A DNA stretch of 64,000 nucleotides from Bombyx mori (GCF_030269925.1 NC_085128.1:7504501-7568500); one strand, 5' to 3'. Positions 1 to 10,260 are shown, counted from the stretch's first letter. Made by a program: numbers and translations. Notes: generated from the letters alone by a model not told the origin.

Positions 1-405
1 GCCCAAATCAGCCTGCCGCGGAATTTCACCTGGTGCGGACGAAGAAAACTATGTCCCTCTCGCTGGTGCGGAACGATTATCTCAGGTGTTTGTAAAGGTA
101 CGACAAAGACAAATATATATTTGAGATTGTGGTCAAAAGTATAGGTGTTCCCTATAAAAACATCACGGCAGGCCTTTATCGGCCTATCAAGCACTGACGG
201 TAAAAAATATCAACTCGGTGCGGGAGGAGGCCTATTGTGGCCCGCCGTCCCAACAGGCTGTTGGCGGCCCGATACCGCACAGAGCGCCCGCCTCGCCAGT
301 TAGTGTTGGGCAAGCTATCGGAACTGACGTACGTCACGTTTTTTTTATTCCTTAAAATTAAAGGCATGATGTCAGGCAACAAAAGAAAGATAAATAGATA
401 AAAAA
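1..405. other. Unassigned sequence upstream of the piggyBac-like remnant
   Basis: No confident gene. It lies just 5' of the piggyBac-like coding remnant and may be its degenerate upstream exon or intron. The frame that reads into the remnant has a TAA at 391-393, so the two are not continuous coding sequence as they stand. A 68-codon minus-strand reading frame at 176-382 has no motif I recognise. Confidence 0.4.
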
Positions 406-452
406 GGTGTTGACTTCAGCGACCAAATGTCTGCATATTATTCTACATTAAA

Positions 453-605
453 TATTGAAACGAATGAGATGACGGTTGAGAATGAAGTACTTTATTTCTT
501 GGTAATTGACTATGGTACACTACTAGTACATATTGTGACCACTAGATGCCGCTAGTATAAATTAAACTTATTATTTTGATATTAATAAATAAACATATTT
601 TAACA
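453..605 (-). repeat. copia 3' LTR
   Basis: On the minus strand it starts TGTTAAAATATG and ends TTTCAATA. It matches 4599-4751 except for a single A/G difference (at 591 here). The outer edge abuts target copy TTAAA at 448-452. At 153 bp it is short for an LTR. Confidence 0.95.
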
Positions 606-676
606 GCACCACTTATCAAAATAATCTAATATCAATTAACAACAAAATCAAGAACAACAACTTGACCTTGACGTTT

Positions 677-3600
677 TTAAACTTTTTGAACTCCTAATAA
701 TTTTACTAAATAGTTATGTTTGGCACCACTTAGACTTTTCGTTAATATATCGGCGGGCATCTCAGACGTTGACAGATAAACAATTTTTACAAGCTTATTA
801 GAAACTGCTTCTCGTATAAAATGGTAGCGCACATCTATGTGCTTAGTTCGTTTGTGAAACAAAGGATTTTCCGTCAACTTTTGAGCTCCCTGGTTATCGT
901 TGTAGATTACAACAGTATAATTACAATCAAAAATATCTGATAAAATACTTTTTAAATATATTGCTTCTTTACATGCCTCAGCAATGGCCATGTATTCGGC
1001 TTCAGTACTTGACAACGCTACTGTTTGTTGCTTCCTGCATTCATAGGATACTACACAGCCTGACAATTTAAAGCAAAAACCTGTGTAGGATTTCCTATCT
1101 ATACTATTTGAAGCCCAATCAGCATCTACGAAGCCTTCTAAATTACAAGTGTCTTTAGTAAACTTCAAACCGTAAGACTTAGTTTTTTGTAAATATTTTA
1201 AAATTCTTTTTGCATGATGCCAATGAACTGAAGTAAAACAATTATTAAATTGGCTAAGATAGCTCACACTGTATGATATATCTGGACGCGTTAATACTGA
1301 CAAATACATAAGATTTCCTATAAGCTGTTGATAGGGAAACTGTTTGTCAACACATTCTGCCTTATTTAATCTCAAATTACATTCCATTGGAGTATCTTTT
1401 GTATTACAATCATTCATATAAAACTTTTTAAGAATTTGTTTTACAAATTGTTCCTGATCAATGGTGATACAATTATTTTCATATTTCACTCGCATGCCTA
1501 AACACCTTTTTATTTTACCTAAATCTTTGATTTTAAATTTTGACATTAGCTTTTTCTTCAAATCATTAGTCATAGTCTTACTATTAGAAAAAATGAAAAA
1601 ATCATCAACAAATATTGCAATGATAATCTGCTCATTTTTACATTTTTTACTATACAAACATGGTTCTGAAACTGACTTTACATAATCAATGTCTATTAAA
1701 TAATCATTTATTCTGGTATTCCATGCCCTAGCAGACTGCTTCAAACCATAAACTGCTTTTTTAAGTTTAAGAACACAATTACTTGGACAATTTAAGCTAG
1801 GAGGTGCGTACATGTACACATTTTCTGTTAAAAAACCATTTAAAAAGGCTGTAATTACATCAAGATGAAAGATTTCAAAATGAAATTTTACACTTAATGC
1901 AAACAGAAGTCTAAGTGTAGAGTATCTAAGCACTGGTGAGTAAGTTTCGTTAAAATCTACTCCATGCTGCTGAGTGTAACCTTTCGCTACAAGTCTAGCT
2001 GTATACCTAACACTGTTATTGCTTTCTAACTTTTTCTTGAACACCCATTTGCACTGTACTGCTCTATCTGTCTCCTCTTGTTTAAAAATCTCCCACGCTT
2101 GGTTGTCTTCAAACGCTTGAAGTTTATCAGACATAGCCTGCTGCCACTTGTCTTTCTCTGGACCGTTGGTAGCTTCATCATAAGTTATGTCTTCAAACCA
2201 AGACTCTGGTTCATCTGAAATACAAAGATTGGTAAAACCATACCTTTCAGGAGGTTTCCTGGTACGCTTTTCCACCAATCGAGGCTCTTCTTTCTCAGAT
2301 AGCTCTTCTTCTTCAAATAATGTCTGATAAGAGTCTCCTTCAGTAGAAGTTGTACTTTTTTCTGAATCATATACATAAGTGGGATCATCCTGATTTGTCA
2401 ATGTTATTTCACTTTCTTCAGTAGAACTTTCCTCTTGTGCTGACTGCTGTTTTTCTATCTGTCCTTCATTTATTTCTATTTCCATTACAATGACATCTCT
2501 GCTGGTACATATTTTTCTAGTTTCTAAGTTATACAATCTGTAGCCTTTCACATTCTCTGGATACCCCACTAATATGAATTGAACTGCTTTCTTGTCCCAT
2601 TTCAATCTTTTATTTTTAGGAACATGCATCATTACTGGGCTCCCAAATATTCTGACATGACTGAGATCAGGCTTTTGTCCTGTCCATACTTCAATCGGTG
2701 TCTTTTGGTCCAAACCTGAAGCCGGTGATCTATTTTTCAAGTATACTGCCGTGTTAACTGCTTCTGCCCAAAAACTTTTATCCAGTTTGGCCTCGAACAA
2801 TAAACATCTTGCACGTTCAACTATAGTCCTGTTGAAACGTTCGCTGAGACCATTCTGCTCCGGAGTATATGGGTTCGTCTTCTGATGGATAATTCCACTA
2901 TCTATCAGATAATTTTCCATCATATCTGAAGAAAACTCCCCTCCATTGTCGGTTCTCAATGTTTTTATCTTTGTTCCTTTTTGATTCTCAACCATTTTTT
3001 GAAATTCCTTGAAAAGCTGTAGAGTCTGATTCTTCTCCTTTATAAAATATACAAAAGCCATCCTGCTAGCATCGTCAACAAACAATAGAAAATATCTTGC
3101 CTGTCCAATCGATCGAACCTCCATAGGCCCACACAGATCTGAGTGAACTAAATCTAGCGATTCTGTACTTCTATGGTTTCGTAATTGGAACGGTAAACGA
3201 CTCTGTTTCCCTTCACAACATACTTGACAGTTGGATTTTTTTATATTAGCCTTCATATCAAACGATATTCCGTCTACAGCACCATTTTTCATCTTCTGCA
3301 AATCATTACAATTAATGTGTCCCAATCTTCTGTGCCACTTTTTTGTATCTGTAGTCTGAACTGCTGCCGCCAACACTTTCTCTGATCTTACTGTATTCAA
3401 CTTATACACACCATTTTGTAGATTTGCTATTCCAATAAGCTCATTTCGTTGATTATGTATATAACATACATCACTTTTGAAAGAAACTTTGTTTCCTCTT
3501 GCTATCAACTGGCTTACTGACAATAAGTTTGTTGTTAGATTAGGTATGTATAAAATGTTGTTTACCTTAATATCAAACTGAGAATTATTCACAACAGTAG

Positions 3601-3787
3601 TAATCTGTGAATTTCCGGCACACACTACTGGCACAGTCATATTATTTGCAACAATAATTTCCTTCATATCGTGTACTTTTCTCACTTGCAATAAGTTTTC
3701 TTTGCTTGATGTCATATGAGCACTAGCCCCTGAGTCGATATAGTCGATAGTCTTCCCTATTAAATTCACTATGAAAAAAAGCAGCAC
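677..3787 (-). CDS. pol: copia pol: protease, integrase, RT, RNase H
   Basis: This is a 1036-codon frame with all copia polyprotein enzymes. The aspartic protease DSGA lies at residues 18-21. The integrase zinc motif has H152, H157, C187 and C190, and its catalytic triad is D217, D280 and E316 (DD35E spacing). The conserved block PYTPEQNGLSERFNR surrounds the glutamate. The reverse transcriptase carries LVAKGYTQ near 600 and its active site FVDD at 726-729. RNase H follows (DADWASNSIDRKSYTGFCF, then EAEYMA). The Met at 3787 is simply the first in the open frame and overlaps the end of gag. In this family pol is normally made as part of a gag-pol polyprotein, so this is not a true start. No internal stop is present. 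Confidence 0.93.
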   Translation of the reverse strand: MLLFFIVNLIGKTIDYIDSGASAHMTSSKENLLQVRKVHDMKEIIVANNMTVPVVCAGNSQITTVVNNSQFDIKVNNILYIPNLTTNLLSVSQLIARGNKVSFKSDVCYIHNQRNELIGIANLQNGVYKLNTVRSEKVLAAAVQTTDTKKWHRRLGHINCNDLQKMKNGAVDGISFDMKANIKKSNCQVCCEGKQSRLPFQLRNHRSTESLDLVHSDLCGPMEVRSIGQARYFLLFVDDASRMAFVYFIKEKNQTLQLFKEFQKMVENQKGTKIKTLRTDNGGEFSSDMMENYLIDSGIIHQKTNPYTPEQNGLSERFNRTIVERARCLLFEAKLDKSFWAEAVNTAVYLKNRSPASGLDQKTPIEVWTGQKPDLSHVRIFGSPVMMHVPKNKRLKWDKKAVQFILVGYPENVKGYRLYNLETRKICTSRDVIVMEIEINEGQIEKQQSAQEESSTEESEITLTNQDDPTYVYDSEKSTTSTEGDSYQTLFEEEELSEKEEPRLVEKRTRKPPERYGFTNLCISDEPESWFEDITYDEATNGPEKDKWQQAMSDKLQAFEDNQAWEIFKQEETDRAVQCKWVFKKKLESNNSVRYTARLVAKGYTQQHGVDFNETYSPVLRYSTLRLLFALSVKFHFEIFHLDVITAFLNGFLTENVYMYAPPSLNCPSNCVLKLKKAVYGLKQSARAWNTRINDYLIDIDYVKSVSEPCLYSKKCKNEQIIIAIFVDDFFIFSNSKTMTNDLKKKLMSKFKIKDLGKIKRCLGMRVKYENNCITIDQEQFVKQILKKFYMNDCNTKDTPMECNLRLNKAECVDKQFPYQQLIGNLMYLSVLTRPDISYSVSYLSQFNNCFTSVHWHHAKRILKYLQKTKSYGLKFTKDTCNLEGFVDADWASNSIDRKSYTGFCFKLSGCVVSYECRKQQTVALSSTEAEYMAIAEACKEAIYLKSILSDIFDCNYTVVIYNDNQGAQKLTENPLFHKRTKHIDVRYHFIREAVSNKLVKIVYLSTSEMPADILTKSLSGAKHNYLVKLLGVQKV

Positions 3788-4523
3788 TAAATGCGTTTAC
3801 TTGCTTTTCTTTCAATTCAGGACACTGATTCTTAAAATGGCCAATTTTCTTGCACTTGTAGCATTTTATAATCTTTTTTACATTTTGCGTGTAATTTGAA
3901 GTCGGGTTTTCAAATTTTTTATTAAAATTTTGATCTACCCTTCGTTTTTGTTTCGACCATAATGCAATTTCTGAGTCATGGTCACCTACCTCAGAACTCA
4001 TATCAAGCAATTTGGTTTTTATGACATCAGAATTTATGGCAATTCCGGAATGTTCTATTGCCATAATCATCGGGGCAAACTTTTCTGGCAGCCCCGCCAA
4101 CAGCAATGATCCGATCCATTCCTCATTAATTTCAAACCCTGTACCTTTTAGTCTTTGTGCAGTTTCCACTATCTGACTTACGTAACTTGTCATGGATTCA
4201 CAATTATCAAGTCGAATGGACATCAGTGTTCGAAGTAGGCTGATTTTTCTTGTGAACCCGCTGTCATCGAATAACTTTTGTAGTTTCTGCCACAAATCCT
4301 TGACTTTGGTTTCATTTTTGATGTGCACATATAGCTTGGGATCGATGGTCATGACGAGTTTTGCCTTCGCTTTTCGGTCTTCGGCATGACTCAAATCAAC
4401 CGGAATGGCGTCCATGTCTATGCCTTCCAAGATAAGAAAGTTTCTTGCTGCGAATGCCCAATCGTCATAATTTTCGCGTCCTTTTAATTTCGGCACATTT
4501 AATAAATAACTACCTGACGACAT
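3723..4523 (-). CDS. gag: copia gag (nucleocapsid-type, CCHC knuckle)
   Basis: This 266-residue frame begins MSSGSYLLNVPKLKGRENYD, like other copia Gag N-termini, with the copia-type gag core around residues 60-190. A single CX2CX4HX4C RNA-binding knuckle (C221, C224, H229, C234) lies near the C-terminus. The protein forms the virus-like particle and packages element RNA. The start at 4523 is 60 bp from the primer-binding site and fits the family. The last residues read into a region where the protease should begin, but the frame differs from pol by one. A short imperfect tandem repeat near 3735-3755 explains the offset. The frame ends at 3723. Confidence 0.92.
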   Translation of the reverse strand: MSSGSYLLNVPKLKGRENYDDWAFAARNFLILEGIDMDAIPVDLSHAEDRKAKAKLVMTIDPKLYVHIKNETKVKDLWQKLQKLFDDSGFTRKISLLRTLMSIRLDNCESMTSYVSQIVETAQRLKGTGFEINEEWIGSLLLAGLPEKFAPMIMAIEHSGIAINSDVIKTKLLDMSSEVGDHDSEIALWSKQKRRVDQNFNKKFENPTSNYTQNVKKIIKCYKCKKIGHFKNQCPELKEKQVNAFSAAFFHSEFNREDYRLYRLRG

Positions 4524-4583
4524 TATAATTTATTTTCTGATACACGACAAGAATTTATATAAAATTATTTGAAACACTTTTGC

Positions 4584-4598
4584 ACTGGGCCCATAACC
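4584..4598 (-). promoter_or_regulatory. copia primer-binding site (initiator tRNA-Met fragment type)
   Basis: Directly inside the 5' LTR the minus strand reads GGTTATGGGCCCAGT. This is the same string that follows the Drosophila copia LTR, where an internal part of initiator tRNA-Met primes minus-strand DNA synthesis. It abuts the LTR end at 4599 and so fixes the LTR boundary. Confidence 0.85.
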
Positions 4599-4751
4599 TA
4601 TTGAAACGAATGAGATGACGGTTGAGAATGAAGTACTTTATTTCTTGGTAATTGACTATGGTACACTACTAGTACATATTGTGACCACTAGATGCCGCTA
4701 GTATAAGTTAAACTTATTATTTTGATATTAATAAATAAACATATTTTAACA
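4599..4751 (-). repeat. copia 5' LTR
   Basis: This is the upstream LTR in the element's own direction, next to the primer-binding site and to target copy TTAAA at 4752-4756. It should hold the promoter and polyadenylation signals; I cannot place these with confidence. Confidence 0.95.
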
Positions 4752-4923
4752 TTAAAAAGAGGGCTCAAATGGTTCAGAAAAGTGGGTATGGAATATTTGT
4801 TTGGCATGGCGTTGGTAAACGCTTGGATTATATACAACATGAAAAATGAGAAGAAGGTTTCAAAGAAAGAATTTACAGAAGCATTAATACAATCAATTAC
4901 TGGAAAAAATATATGCCCTGATA

Positions 4924-5547
4924 GTAAGTATAACGACGTGCAACATAACTGTAACCATCTTTAGACCTATGTTGAAGGTGATTCCTTCTGTTTCGTGTTG
5001 ACGACGTTCTACCTCTGCAACAGGTAACTATTGTCATTATTTTTTACACATTACGAGTGCTTAGGTGGCTGTGCACGGTCTTCGAGCATGAGCTTTGGTT
5101 TGACTCCGTTTATTTTTCTGCGAGCAATGTACGGCGTTTATTGCACTACTCCTTGTATTAAGGTATGTTATGACACTCTGTTTACTTACTCAATAACACA
5201 TGAGTTGTTGTTACGGGTCAGAAGGCTGCATTTAACATGAAAATAACGCTTCAAGTTTACTATATAAGGCCCTGTATTATATGTACATATTTTGTTTTCA
5301 CAAGCTTAACAAATAGAGTGGTCTGAAAATTGCAGAAAACAAAGTTGTATCACCTTATCTTGTAGCATGTTGTGTTTAATTTTACCCATCAAAGTGTGCA
5401 CTTTGACAACGCATGGTGATGAGATTTGACTATTTCAAGACCTATGTTAACTTTTTCATTTTAGTTGAGAATCTATTTAATACACAGAGAGCCCTGTAGT
5501 CAAATTCATAAGGTAAATGAATCACAGAATTTAAAAAATCATTTCAG
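4924..5547 (+). other. Probable intron in the piggyBac-like gene
   Basis: The donor is GTAAGTAT at 4924 and the acceptor is ATTTCAG ending at 5547. Joining the flanks keeps the transposase frame open into the cysteine finger, while reading through hits stops. It is 624 bp, AT-rich, and I see no other feature in it. Confidence 0.7.
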
Positions 5548-5740
5548 GAAATCAAGTAACACCTACGGCCGATCATATCCTTGAGATGAGCGGTAAACGG
5601 CGAAATTGTGTAGGGTGCTATGAAAAACTGCGGGAAACCATGAAGAGTTCCGAGGTGAAAAGGAAAGTAAAAAAATTAAAACATACTGCAGAATGTGCAA
5701 GCAAAATCTTTGTGCGAAATGTTTTAAAGACAGCCATTAA

Positions 5741-6311
5741 TAAATAATTAAATAAACAATTTTTATTTCTTTACTTTAATTCCGTTTTATTTTCGATATC
5801 CCCTTATTTTTGTCTTTCCCATCACTACTAAAAATACTTTCTAGTGCGGTTCTGGTCGATATCGACCCGCCACTTGGTTTATTTCTCATTTTCTGTTCGG
5901 CAGATCCCGGGGCGAATCAAATCTAAAGAAGTTGGGTTCAAGGTTTTTCCAACAGTCCAAAAACTGTTCACCTACACTATGTTTTCGCAAAGTTATAGCA
6001 ATTTAATCTAACCTTGTGCTGACGTGTCGAAAAAGACCTACCACGCACTGGCGGAAAAATCATTGGGGGCACAATTTGGCCCGCCGCCGCACCAGACAAA
6101 GGTTTAAGATTTTACTTGCCGCAGCGAACGTGTTAAGTAAATTCAAACATGGTAATATTCAAATATGTACATATGAAAAGAAGGGTAACTGAATAAATTA
6201 ACATTTGTTTTGCACAAAATTATATTAATTTACCTAATATAACGAGTTTCGCGTTTCTTATATTCTGACTTCGTCACTTTTAGATTACTATTTGGGAAGT
6301 GTACTGTATTG
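5741..6311. other. 3' flank of piggyBac-like copy, possible element end
   Basis: No gene. A TTAA at 6133-6136 is preceded by a GC-richer stretch ending GCAGCGAACGTG. TTAA is the piggyBac target, so this could be the right end of the old element, but the left end is outside or unrecognised and no inverted-repeat match can be shown. Confidence 0.3.
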
Positions 6312-6973
6312 TAAAAGAGGATTGAGGAATTACTGCTGGCCCCTTCGTCGATGACACGGCTGTCTACTACTCGTGTAGGAAGAAGTCGCTATTGCATCGG
6401 CGACTGCAGATCGCAGCAGCCACCACGGGACACTGGTTCTGGAAGTGGCGCATTAACATCAACCCTACGAACAGCACAGCGGTGCTCTTTAAAAGGTGTC
6501 GCCCTTCGAATACCATTTTGAGTAGCCCACTCCCTAATAGACGCGTTAACACCTCCGCCGTTAGCTGCATCACTGTCTTTGGCCAGCCCATATCGTGGGC
6601 CTCGAAGGTCAAATATCTAGGCGTCACCTTCGACAGAGGGATGATATTCCAACCCCACATAAAAACGGTACGCGATCGTGTCGCCTTCATACTAGGACTT
6701 GATTGTTTCAGCCCCGAGAGCTCACACCTACATGCTGGGGTGAAGCTGAGATAGCCTCTCAAGGCAACAGCATAGACAGAAAAAAATATTCTGGTTCAGA
6801 GGCCTTGGCAGCTTCACCAGGACAGGTAGACGAGCAAAGGCTCAGCCAGGAGGGGTGTGATTTGCTAACAGTTGCCCGAGCGCCTTCAAAGGAGACCTAA
6901 CAATTCAAGAGTAGCTGCTTCGCGAATGAATCTACTACCGGATCGGAATCGCGGCCCGCTGAGTAGATCCGAC
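6312..6973 (-). mobile_element. Rearranged Jockey-like LINE remnant with inverted ORF2 piece
   Basis: The two outer parts match the 3' UTR of the Jockey LINE at 10249-15340 in minus orientation: 6312-6345 (the last bases before the tail) and about 6797-6973. Between them, at about 6346-6715, is a plus-strand piece of ORF2. It includes FVDDTAVYYS (the RT active site), GHWFWKWRININPTNSTAVLF and VKYLGVTFDRGM. An 80-bp stretch after it (6716-6796) is unassigned. The 3' UTR is collinear except for this insert. The coding piece ends out of frame and is not functional. Confidence 0.8.
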
Positions 6974-7728
6974 GTATAACATTCAAAAAGTGTATTTGGT
7001 TTTAGTACGGAAAAGGTAGTTTAGTAGTTAAGATTAAAAAGCAGATTCGGCATAGCGAACCGATAAAAATCGAGATAAAGTTTTAAGATGATAGCAATTC
7101 GATAAAACCTAGTTTATCAAGTTTGCGCCATCGGGAATGAGAATTCTCCAACGCAATTCTTGCAAGACTTACACAATGAAACAAAAAAAAAAAAGGAAGT
7201 TTCAACTAAGTTTGAGGCTCACCACGGCCAAACTCTTTTGAATACTTTATAAAGTTAAGGCGTTGCCGAAGTTTTCTTTCTAAAGTTGTATTAGTGGACT
7301 GATTTCCTTTAGTTTGGTAACTGAAGTCGAACGAAAAGTTACGGTTAAGTTAGAACTTAGAACAATAAAACCAATATAAGTTATGAAATCTTTAGTAATA
7401 AACTCATTAGAATCATATCTACAGAAACACACAATGAAACTAAATTTTTTTTTTAACTGGAGCAATTGATAGTATTTAAAATAAAACTAACGATATATTG
7501 ATAATATTTTACTCAGGATATTAGTATACAAAAATAACATTGGATGTACGAACAAAGTTCTAGCGGTTAATGATATCTTATAAAGTGGAAATAACTTTGT
7601 TTTCCAATAGGGGACGAAACTAAAAGAAAGAATAAAAATTAACAAAAAAATAATTACTAGTCTGATGATTCCTAAAGATCTCTGTCTAAAGATCTGTGTG
7701 GAAAGTCCGACTCCGACCTAGGGGTACT
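6974..7728. other. Intergenic, nothing recognised
   Basis: AT-rich unique-looking sequence with short homopolymer runs. No coding motif on either strand. Confidence 0.5.
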
Positions 7729-7852
7729 TTTTTTTAATTTTTTTTTTTATTGCCCTTGTAGGCAGACGAGCATACGGCCCACCTGATGGTGAGTGGTTAC
7801 CGTCGCCCATGGACTTCAGCAATGCCAGGGGCAGAGCCAAGCCGCTGCCTGC
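7729..7852 (-). repeat. LINE 3'-tail repeat (BMC1-like short tail)
   Basis: Poly-T on the plus strand is followed by ATTGCCCTTGTAGGCAGACG, the reverse of a short repeat seen seven times in this window. On its own strand it runs AGCGGCTTGGCTCTGCC to GGGCAATAAAA. I associate it with the 3' end of the B. mori LINE BMC1; that family name is from memory. Confidence 0.7.
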
Positions 7853-8333
7853 GTACTTACATATACCCACTTATTGTGGTATTCCCACTTGTTTTCTTTC
7901 TAATTCTATTTATTATTTCTATGTGTTCATTCTAGTTAATGTGTTGGGAACCGTAATTTTTTCCGTGAAATTCAATGTGTCTTTTTTTGTATCATTTGAT
8001 GTAGATACATAGTAATTGACTAAAGCTCCAGATTTCACGTAAAAGGGAAACCTTCATATCATATTTCAAAATATTTTATTCATTTCTGCACTAGTATCAT
8101 GAGCACGATAACTTAAGAAATTACGTATCGCATGTTCAATACTGAATTAATATAATATGATATGACTATGTAATTATCTAAGGTAATTCGCCGAATCCCT
8201 TGGATCGCTTCCTTGATTAATGTAAATCTAAATATACGTAGTAAATATATGTAGGCCATAGTCCCGAACAATTTACACATCAATTAACATCTATTTATTG
8301 TATGTCTATATTTTCTTTAATAGTGAATTTAGT
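7853..8333. other. Intergenic, nothing recognised
   Basis: AT-rich sequence with no gene or repeat that I can identify. Confidence 0.5.
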
Positions 8334-8498
8334 AGGACCGCCACATACCTGCTGTATCTTTTCCAGAATTGTTGTAAATTAAACGGTTGTCTGGAAGAGA
8401 TCGTTTTTGGCGATAAGTCACCGCTTATTGTACAAATGTATCTACTTGTTGATTGTTTTTTTAATGTAAATTATATTTTGGTGAGGAATAAAGTATAT

Positions 8499-8538
<40 letters not shown>

Positions 8539-8548
8539 CCTCCCTCCT
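8334..8548 (+). repeat. Lepidopteran LINE 3' tail ending in (TC)n microsatellite
   Basis: It contains GGTTGTCTGGAAGAGATCG followed by a short hairpin-like TTTTTGGCGATAAG, then an AATAAA signal and a simple-repeat tail, a layout typical of lepidopteran LINE 3' ends. The tail here is a (TC)n run from about 8503 to 8534, changing to (TCCC)n up to 8548. The coding part is absent (5' truncation). Confidence 0.55.
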
Positions 8549-10248
8549 TAGATAGAGAAACTAAATTTATAGTACTGAAAAGAAACAATTAAAACATCGT
8601 AACCATCAGCACGATTTCATGTCCAAGCTTGGTAATTGTTTACAAAAGCTTTTGATTATTTGCGATTCTTAGAAAACAAAGTAACCAATTCGCGGATAGT
8701 TGGTTCAGATTCTCATTCCATATTTATTTTGCAAATTTTAACGGTAAAATATAACTTTGTCAAGAATTTGTTTCTCAGATTCGAATAATGGAAAATTTCC
8801 ATTGTACTTCGTAGGAGCTGTGCGGTTGAATTTGCAAACCAAGAAGAAGAAAAATCCGAATATGTTTTTGTTGCAAGTGTTCAAATCAACTACATTACTT
8901 AATTTTAAACTTAGAAAACGACGGCAAATGCAATCCACATTTGTTTTAAATACACCGTGTCTTTGACCTCTCATTAGAGGTCGGTCTTTAGTTAATCGCC
9001 TCAACATGTAATCTAGATGAATTTAATCGTGATGCGGGTAATTAGATAGAATGGAGCATCTATAGAGACTCGAATGAGGCTTCACATTGCACTTTAATTG
9101 TGGGCGAGTATTTCATTCCGAAATAGTTGAGTCGGTACCTAAACTCAAGTAATTTAAAACATGCTTTGAATTTTACAAATATTTCATCGAGACCAAATTC
9201 AAACATGTATGAATACTGATATTAAATGGCTTAGTTCAAATTACATCGAAAATTATTTTGATGTCCATCACTACTAAAAATACTATAGATTAGAAAAAAA
9301 ATACCACGTGAATGTAACTTTATTGCTGTCTATTTTAGAACATTTTAATAGTTTACAAACAAAAACAATTTATAATAAAAATGAATTTTTGTCGTGAAAG
9401 TTTAATATTTCAATAATATATATATTCATAATAGTGGTGAAAAGGGTTGACTGTTTGTGTTTGCCAAACGCGGCGGTACCTGCGGTTTAATATTATTATT
9501 CTCACGATGCTGGCTACGTTTACCTTATCTGTACATAGTAATAATGGACGCAAAAATATTCATGTATTCTTAGGACAGGGTTCAAAACAAATATACAGTT
9601 GAATTATTTATTTAATACTAAGACCGATAAAAAATTAAGATGTTGGAAAAATTAAATTGCTGTTTGCCGAATTTATTCTATTCTATTTGATTCTATGCTA
9701 CAAATAATTTTTCAGTGTTCTTGATGGATACCCTATGACCCATTTTATATTAAAAGGTTTAAATGAGCACAAGAAATAAATGAGGTCACAATCTGAAATT
9801 TAAGATCGAAATCTCAGTATTTATAATGACAATCTCAGCAAAACAAAAATAATAATAATATAAACCATTCTCGAACATTAATAATAAGTTACAACTTACC
9901 AAAACTCAAAGATAATGGTAGAAAGTATTTTAGAAAACTTGTCAAAGCTTTTAACGCGAGAGAAAAAGTTAAAATTTAATGCTAAAAGAAGGTCTCTCGT
10001 ATTTTCATAAGGTAGGTTACATTTATAAATTTATGTTTCTTTGTAAAACGAAATGATGAAATAAATATTCATAGCAAATAGATTTAATGTAAATGCGAAC
10101 GTTTCTGTGTATAACTAAATTTAAATCTGAAAATAATAATAGTGAAATGAAATTGTAGTCTCTTATCATGCCTATGATCTAGAAAAATCTCAAAGTATAT
10201 TTCTACGTGTACGTTTTGTAAGTTGCCCATCGTTTGATTGTATTCTTT
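8549..10248. other. Intergenic, target region of the Jockey insertion
   Basis: AT-rich, with no supported gene. The right end carries the left copy of the Jockey target duplication, TTGATTGTATTCTTT at 10234-10248. Confidence 0.5.
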
Positions 10249-10260
10249 TTTTTTTTTTTT

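Larger units (their letters stand above)
453..4751 (-). mobile_element. Complete Ty1/copia-type LTR retrotransposon
   Basis: This is a 4299-bp element on the minus strand with 153-bp LTRs at both ends, a copia-type primer-binding site and gag and pol reading frames. It is flanked by a 5-bp target duplication TTAAA (448-452 and 4752-4756) inside piggyBac coding sequence. The domain order is gag, protease, integrase, reverse transcriptase, RNase H, which is diagnostic of Ty1/copia (in gypsy, integrase comes last). The LTRs differ at one position that I can see, so the insertion is young. Gag and pol are offset by a short duplication, so this copy probably cannot make pol by ordinary reading. 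Confidence 0.95.
406..5740 (+). pseudogene. piggyBac-like transposase, C-terminal remnant split by copia
   Basis: Three plus-strand pieces make up the end of a DDE_Tnp_1_7 (piggyBac) transposase. Bases 406-447 encode GVDFSDQMSAYYST. After the copia insertion, 4752-4923 encodes LKRGLKWFRKVGMEYLFG and then NAWIIYN, the usual block after the catalytic core. Bases 5548-5740 encode the cysteine-rich C-terminal finger (RNCVGCYEK, then TYCRMCKQNLCAKCF). Pieces two and three join in frame across an apparent intron. The finger is broken by a frame change around 5645-5660, and a stop precedes the first piece, so the copy is dead. The N-terminal half and the first catalytic aspartates are not visible. 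Whether this was a free transposon or a domesticated copy cannot be told from here. Confidence 0.8.

Noticed and set aside
176..382. 68-codon minus-strand frame
   Set aside because: No motif, no start context, and it overlaps degenerate piggyBac-side sequence.
453..4751. Endogenous retrovirus with an envelope gene
   Set aside because: Domain order is Ty1/copia, and there is no third reading frame after RNase H. Only ~70 bp separate pol from the LTR.
6133..6136. Firm right end of the piggyBac-like element at TTAA
   Set aside because: No matching left terminal repeat can be shown, so it stays a weak suggestion only.
8298..8555. 85-codon frame ending in Ser-Leu repeats
   Set aside because: It translates a LINE tail and the (TC)n microsatellite.
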